From Spartobacteria bacterium UBA695 (GTDB taxonomy: Bacteria; Verrucomicrobiota; Verrucomicrobiia; Chthoniobacterales; Chthoniobacteraceae), in contig DBMP01000024.1 in the NCBI GenBank assembly GCA_002298145.1, positions 1 to 64,000 of the forward strand: DNA of 64,000 nucleotides, read 5' to 3'. Below the pieces are notes generated by a model that was not told the DNA's origin, did no database searches, and saw only the letters and a program-made list of their open reading frames with translations. Positions 60,464 to 64,000 of the stretch are shown piece after piece. Position 1 is the first letter of the stretch. Each line of letters starts with the position of its first letter. The position numbers were made by a program, and so were the translations under genes.

Positions 60464-61411
60464 ATGCCATCCGATTCCTATCATCCCCGCATCGCCGTGG
60501 TCGGCTCCGGCGCCATTGGGAGCTACTACGGGGCCCGGCTCGCGGCCATCGGCCACGATGTCCATTTTCTCATGCGCTCGGATCTTAAAACCGTGTGCCG
60601 CGACGGGCTCATCGTTCACAGCGTTGCCGCGCCCGATCTGCACCTTTATCCCGTCCAGGCTTGCGGGAGCACCCGGGAAATCGGCCCGGTGGATCTCGTC
60701 ATCATTGCTGTAAAAACCACGGCCAACGCCGCGCTGGAGCGCCTCATCCCGCCGCTGCTGCATGAAAAGACCGCGCTCGTGACGCTGCAAAACGGCCTCG
60801 GCAATGAGCGCTTCCTAGCCGAGCGTTTCGGTGCGGAGCGCATCATGGGGGCGCTCTGCTTTATCTGCCTCAACCGGATTGCGCCCGGGGAGATCAGTCA
60901 CCTCGGCTCCGGGGCCATTTCGGTGGGTGAATACCAGGGGCCGCCGCAAGCGCGCACGCTGGATTTGGTCGCAGCCCTCAATGAGGCCGGGGTCAATGCC
61001 CAGGCGGTGGAGAACCTCATCACCGAGCGTTGGCGCAAGGAGGTCTGGAACGTCCCCTTCAACGGCTTGGCCATCGCGGCGGGCGGGCTGACGACTGACC
61101 TGCTGCTGGCTTCGAAACCGCTGGAGGATCTCATCCGCGGGCTGATGGCGGAGATCGTGGCGATTGCCGCTGCCTACGGGCACCCTATCCCGGCCGATTT
61201 TGTCAATTCCCAGCTCGAACGGACCCGCCCCATGGGCGATTACCATCCCTCCAGCCTGTTGGATTACCAGGCCGGGCTGCCGGTGGAGATCGAGGCGATC
61301 TGGGGCGAACCGCTGCGCGAGGCGCAGAAAGCCGGGGTTCCCGCCGGACGGCTGGAGATGCTTTACCGGATGATTCAGCACCTTACGGTGAAGCCGAAGC
61401 TGCAACCCTAG
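60464..61411 (+). CDS. panE: Ketopantoate reductase family protein
   Basis: 315 residues from the ATG at 60464 (MPSDSYHPRIAVV); an earlier in-frame ATG at 60389 has no support. The Rossmann NADP-binding loop is VVGSGAIGSYYGARLA. The family hallmark KTTANAAL contains the catalytic lysine, and VTLQNGLGNE is characteristic. The C-terminal helical domain has the conserved WRKEVWNVPFNGLAI and HPSSLLDYQAGLPVEIEAIWG. It reduces 2-dehydropantoate to pantoate for CoA, although several ApbA/PanE paralogues act on other substrates. Convergent with the MFS gene, sharing the stop tetramer CTAG. The 118-base gap to prfB contains short GCAGATTT repeats only. Confidence 0.87.
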   Translation: MPSDSYHPRIAVVGSGAIGSYYGARLAAIGHDVHFLMRSDLKTVCRDGLIVHSVAAPDLHLYPVQACGSTREIGPVDLVIIAVKTTANAALERLIPPLLHEKTALVTLQNGLGNERFLAERFGAERIMGALCFICLNRIAPGEISHLGSGAISVGEYQGPPQARTLDLVAALNEAGVNAQAVENLITERWRKEVWNVPFNGLAIAAGGLTTDLLLASKPLEDLIRGLMAEIVAIAAAYGHPIPADFVNSQLERTRPMGDYHPSSLLDYQAGLPVEIEAIWGEPLREAQKAGVPAGRLEMLYRMIQHLTVKPKLQP

Positions 61412-62628
61412 CGGCTGCCTTGGAGTTGGTCGCGCCCGGGGATGAGCAACCGGGCCAGCGACAGCGCGAGCATGACGATGGCCGTGCCGCAGACGCCCTT
61501 CCATTGCCAGGCGCTCCAGGCCTGGGTGCCGAGGGCGGAACCGCACGCGCCGCCGATGAAGTAGATGATCATGTAGACGGAGGTGAGGCGGTTGCGCAGA
61601 TGTGGCGAGAGGGCGTAAATGCGCGTCTGGTTGGAGATCTGGTTGCCCTGGATGCCCGCGTCCATCAGAAGCACCCCCGCCACCAGCCACCAGAGCGAGA
61701 GGTTGGCCAGTCCGATGCAGATGAACCCGGCGATGGCCAGGCTGAGCGCCGCCCCGATGATGAGGCCGATGCGGTATTTGTCGGCGAGGCGCCCGGTGAC
61801 CAGCGCGGCCACGGCCCCCGTAACGGCCAGGAGCGCGAAGAGCCCGACGACCTGGCTGCCGAAGTGCTCGGGCCGCGTGGCAAAGTAGAAGGGGAGCGTG
61901 GTCCAGAACGCGCTAAACGAAGCGAAGCCGAGCGCGCCGATGAGCGCGTGGCGGCGCAGGACGGGCTGCTCGGCCAGCAGCGGGAAGAGCGATTTGAGCA
62001 GCCTCGGGTAGGAGAAGGCCTTTTCCGGCTCCGCCGAGGCGGGCAGGCGGCAGAGCATGAGTGCCATGCCCAGCGAAAGCGCCGCGCCCATCCAGAAGAC
62101 CACCCTCCAGCCCAGCCACGCCCCCAGGAACCCCGAGGCGCTGCGCGAAACCAGGATGCCGATTAAGAGCCCGCTCATAATGGTGCCCACCGTCCGGCCT
62201 CGCTTGTGGGGTTGGGCGAGCCCGGCGGCGTAGGGGACCGCGAATTGCGGCGTAATCGAGATGAGCCCGAAGGCGTAGCTCGCCGCGACCATCCAGGGCA
62301 GGTTGGGCGAAACTGCCACGGCCGCGCCTGCCGCCGCCGCCACGGCGGCCGAACCGGCGATAAGCCGCTTCTTGTTCATGAGATCGCCCAGCGGCACCAG
62401 CAGAAAAAGCCCGCTGGCGTAGCCGAGCTGGGTGGCGACGGCGACCCAGCTCACGGCGGAATGGGAGACGTGGAAGCTGGCGCTGATCAACTCCAGCAGC
62501 GGCTGGGCGTAATAGATATTGGCCACCATCACCCCGGCCGTCACTGCCAAAAGCAGGGTGAGCCCGCGCGTCAGGCGGGGCGGTTCATGGGGAATGAGCC
62601 CAGGTTGGGTTGACGGATTTTGCGGCAC
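61408..62628 (-). CDS. Major facilitator superfamily transporter
   Basis: 406 residues, 12 hydrophobic helices, starting at a GTG with GGAGGG immediately before it (an unusually short spacing). The MFS loop-2-3 motif is present as PLGDLMNKKRLIAGS. The second half has TGRLADKYRIGLIIGAALS. Sequence flavour is that of the YnfM/NepI-like group, which exports small molecules such as sugars, purine nucleosides or dipeptides, so an efflux pump is more likely than an importer. No regulator is adjacent. It overlaps panE by four bases tail to tail. Confidence 0.88.
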   Translation of the reverse strand: MPQNPSTQPGLIPHEPPRLTRGLTLLLAVTAGVMVANIYYAQPLLELISASFHVSHSAVSWVAVATQLGYASGLFLLVPLGDLMNKKRLIAGSAAVAAAAGAAVAVSPNLPWMVAASYAFGLISITPQFAVPYAAGLAQPHKRGRTVGTIMSGLLIGILVSRSASGFLGAWLGWRVVFWMGAALSLGMALMLCRLPASAEPEKAFSYPRLLKSLFPLLAEQPVLRRHALIGALGFASFSAFWTTLPFYFATRPEHFGSQVVGLFALLAVTGAVAALVTGRLADKYRIGLIIGAALSLAIAGFICIGLANLSLWWLVAGVLLMDAGIQGNQISNQTRIYALSPHLRNRLTSVYMIIYFIGGACGSALGTQAWSAWQWKGVCGTAIVMLALSLARLLIPGRDQLQGSR

Positions 62629-62676
62629 CCCTCCAGCCTAGGAAAGCCGGAGAAAATGTCGAGTGGTCAAGCGCGG

Positions 62677-62811
62677 CTAATTGCTCGCAGCGCGCTGAAT
62701 GCCGCTACCCGCGGAACTCACATCGCGTCCGATGCCGCGCATCGTATTGCAGCCGGATACGGCCAAGGCAATCAGTAAGACCCCAAATACGGTACAGATC
62801 AGTTTTTTCAC
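62677..62811 (-). CDS. Entericidin A/B-family lipoprotein (44 residues)
   Basis: A small gene, starting at GTG 62811 with GAGGG seven bases upstream (62819-62823); an ATG at 62838 would add nine residues. The peptide has a lipoprotein leader (KKLICTVFGVLLIALAVSGC, lipobox VSGC) and the mature entericidin pattern CNTMRGIGRDVSSAGSGIQR, very close to E. coli EcnB's CNTTRGVGEDISDGGNAI. Entericidins are outer-membrane or periplasmic lipopeptides once proposed as a toxin-antidote pair (EcnA/EcnB); only one copy is visible here. It lies between the MFS and DUF486 genes and reads away from the latter. Confidence 0.85.
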   Translation of the reverse strand: MKKLICTVFGVLLIALAVSGCNTMRGIGRDVSSAGSGIQRAASN

Positions 62812-62922
62812 AGTGTAGCCCTCGGTTACGGTTGGCATATCGTAGCACATGCCGTAGCCGGACGCACCTTTTTGTTCTTGGGGGGATTGCGCGGCTGCCG
62901 GGCTTCGGTATGATTATTTCCC

Positions 62923-63264
62923 GTGAAGCCGTTTATCCTGTGCCCTCTCCTTTTGACCGCCTCCAATGTGTTCATGACCTTTGCCTGGTATGGACACTTG
63001 AAGAATTTATCCCACCGCCCCTGGATTGTGGCGGTCATCGTCAGCTGGCTTATTGCCGCGTTCGAGTACCTCCTGCAAGTGCCCGCCAACCGCATCGGCG
63101 CGACGGCGATGAGCCTCCCGCAGCTCAAAATCATGCAGGAGGTGATCTCGCTCACGGTGTTTATGCCTTTCGCCGTCCTTTACATGCAGACGCCGCTGAA
63201 GCTGGATTACCTCTACGCGGCCCTCTGCATTGCCGGGGCAGTCTACTTTATTTTCCGGGGCTGA
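62923..63264 (+). CDS. DUF486/DMT-superfamily small membrane protein
   Basis: 113 residues from a GTG, with four hydrophobic helices. Its sequence matches the DUF486 (DMT-like) family pattern closely: NVFMTFAWYGHLKNL, VSWLIAAFEYLLQVPANRIG and LPQLKIMQEVISLTVFMPF. Function is unknown; the fold is related to small multidrug-resistance-type half transporters. Single gene, convergent with the aminotransferase gene (24-base gap). Confidence 0.88.
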   Translation: MKPFILCPLLLTASNVFMTFAWYGHLKNLSHRPWIVAVIVSWLIAAFEYLLQVPANRIGATAMSLPQLKIMQEVISLTVFMPFAVLYMQTPLKLDYLYAALCIAGAVYFIFRG

Positions 63265-63288
63265 CCTGGCCTGGGAGCGCCTGGGCGC

Positions 63289-64000
63289 TTAGCTCCTGGA
63301 GCCGACTTTTTTCAGCGAGCTTTTCATGAAATTCCCCCCAAGCTCCCAGATCGGGCCCGGGAATTTGCTGCACAGGCTTAAGACGGAATCGAATGCGTTG
63401 ACGAAAAGATCGACTTCCTTCTCTGTAATGATGAGCGGCGGGAGAATTTTGACGATGTCCACGGCGTGACCGGCGATTTGCGAGAGCACCCGGTGGCGGC
63501 TCAGCAGCGAGGTGACGACCATCTGTGTGAACAGCTCGGTCTCCATCTTGTGCAGGAGCTTCCAGCCCATCTTCGGGGCAAATTCCTTCGGTTCCTGGAA
63601 TTCGATGGCGATGATGAGCCCCTTGCCGCGTACTTCCTTGATGACGGAGTGCCGGGCTTTGAGCGCGTTGAGCTTTTCCATGAGCAGCGCGCCCATTTTG
63701 GCGCTGTTTTCCACGAGCTTCTCATCCTCGATGACCTGCAAGGTGGCCAGGCCGCACGCCATGGCCAGGTTATTGCGGCCAAAGGTGGAGGAGTGGACCA
63801 CGCAGCGTTTCAGGTCGCTAAAGGTGCCCTGGTAGATGGAGCGCCGCATGACGATGGCCCCGCACGGGACGTAGCCGCCGCTGAGCGACTTGGCTAGCGT
63901 GATGATATCCGGCTCCAGGCCCCACTGCTGGTAGCCGAACCACGTTCCGGTGCGCCCGAGGCCGGTCTGCACTTCGTCGGAGATGAGCAGCGTGCCGTAT
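63289..64000 (-). CDS. Class-III PLP-dependent aminotransferase (partial, N-terminus off the window)
   Basis: The last about 236 residues are present. The window edge begins at LLISDEVQTGLGRTGTWFG, where the aspartate binds the pyridine nitrogen of PLP. The Schiff-base lysine follows in IITLAKSLSGGYVPCGAIVM, and HSSTFGRNNLAMACGLATL is typical of ornithine/acetylornithine and related aminotransferases. The C-terminus continues past the usual end (RVLSQIAGHAVDIVKILPPL then a Ser/Lys-rich tail), a length seen in putrescine- or succinyl-type enzymes. The exact substrate cannot be given without the missing N-terminus. Confidence 0.9.
   Translation of the reverse strand, partial: YGTLLISDEVQTGLGRTGTWFGYQQWGLEPDIITLAKSLSGGYVPCGAIVMRRSIYQGTFSDLKRCVVHSSTFGRNNLAMACGLATLQVIEDEKLVENSAKMGALLMEKLNALKARHSVIKEVRGKGLIIAIEFQEPKEFAPKMGWKLLHKMETELFTQMVVTSLLSRHRVLSQIAGHAVDIVKILPPLIITEKEVDLFVNAFDSVLSLCSKFPGPIWELGGNFMKSSLKKVGSRS

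Noticed and set aside
1..64000. CRISPR arrays, tRNA, rRNA, prophage or integrase genes
   Set aside because: No regularly spaced repeats, no cloverleaf or rRNA-like segments and no recombinase were recognised by eye; a tool search could still find a divergent tRNA.

Overview
No rRNA or tRNA is present, so the source can only be inferred. The window looks like a high-GC, Gram-negative chromosome of the PVC group, most likely Verrucomicrobiota. The reasons are an FhaB/FhaC-type two-partner secretion (TPS) locus with a DUF2341-ExbB fusion, a PEP-CTERM protein, a Bacteroidota-style FecR, an RNase HIII, an entericidin lipoprotein, CGCAAAG-type heptamer repeats, and many genes with weak or no Shine-Dalgarno (SD) sequence. 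Confidence in the phylum is moderate. No CRISPR array or intact mobile element was seen.

Region 1 (1-24.5 kb) is the accessory, most unusual part. A long minus-strand run, read from 21034 down to 37, encodes a TpsB outer-membrane transporter, a secreted DUF2341/LamG-ExbB fusion, ExbD, TonB, a porin, a periplasmic coiled-coil protein, a parvulin PpiC chaperone and a 4192-residue TpsA exoprotein. A PEP-CTERM protein gene lies upstream. The operon and the PEP-CTERM gene are each preceded by the same ~55-bp sequence, a duplicated leader or promoter. Next to it are a stand-alone STN-domain lipoprotein, an ECF sigma factor and a convergent FecR anti-sigma factor. I read this as a cell-surface-signalling regulon in which the STN domain, normally part of a TonB-dependent receptor, is a separate lipoprotein and the output is a TPS exoprotein with its own TonB-ExbBD motor. 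No TonB-dependent receptor gene is present.

Region 2 (24.5-30.5 kb) holds a decayed IS200-like transposase, a cluster of perfect hairpins, and an assimilatory sulfur operon (cysK, then a sulfite reductase fused to a TusA domain) with a palindromic operator. Divergent to it is a radical SAM gene with an unusual CX8CX2C motif and a structured leader.

Region 3 (30.5-45.6 kb) carries a Tol/Exb-like operon with a large TPR lipoprotein-like or periplasmic protein, then uvrC, a family-9 glycosyltransferase, mutY and rnhC (overlapping head to head), a polytopic membrane protein of different base composition, a MarR-TolC-ABC ATPase efflux operon and a YebC-family regulator.

Region 4 (45.6-64 kb) is mostly housekeeping: galK; a nitrogen-type operon of soluble histidine kinase, NtrC-like regulator and glnD; pgi; an AsmA-like protein; an ABCG-like transporter followed by two conserved-looking envelope proteins; prfB with a classical programmed +1 frameshift; a ketopantoate-reductase family gene; an MFS transporter; a 44-residue entericidin; a DUF486 protein; and a class-III aminotransferase cut by the window end.
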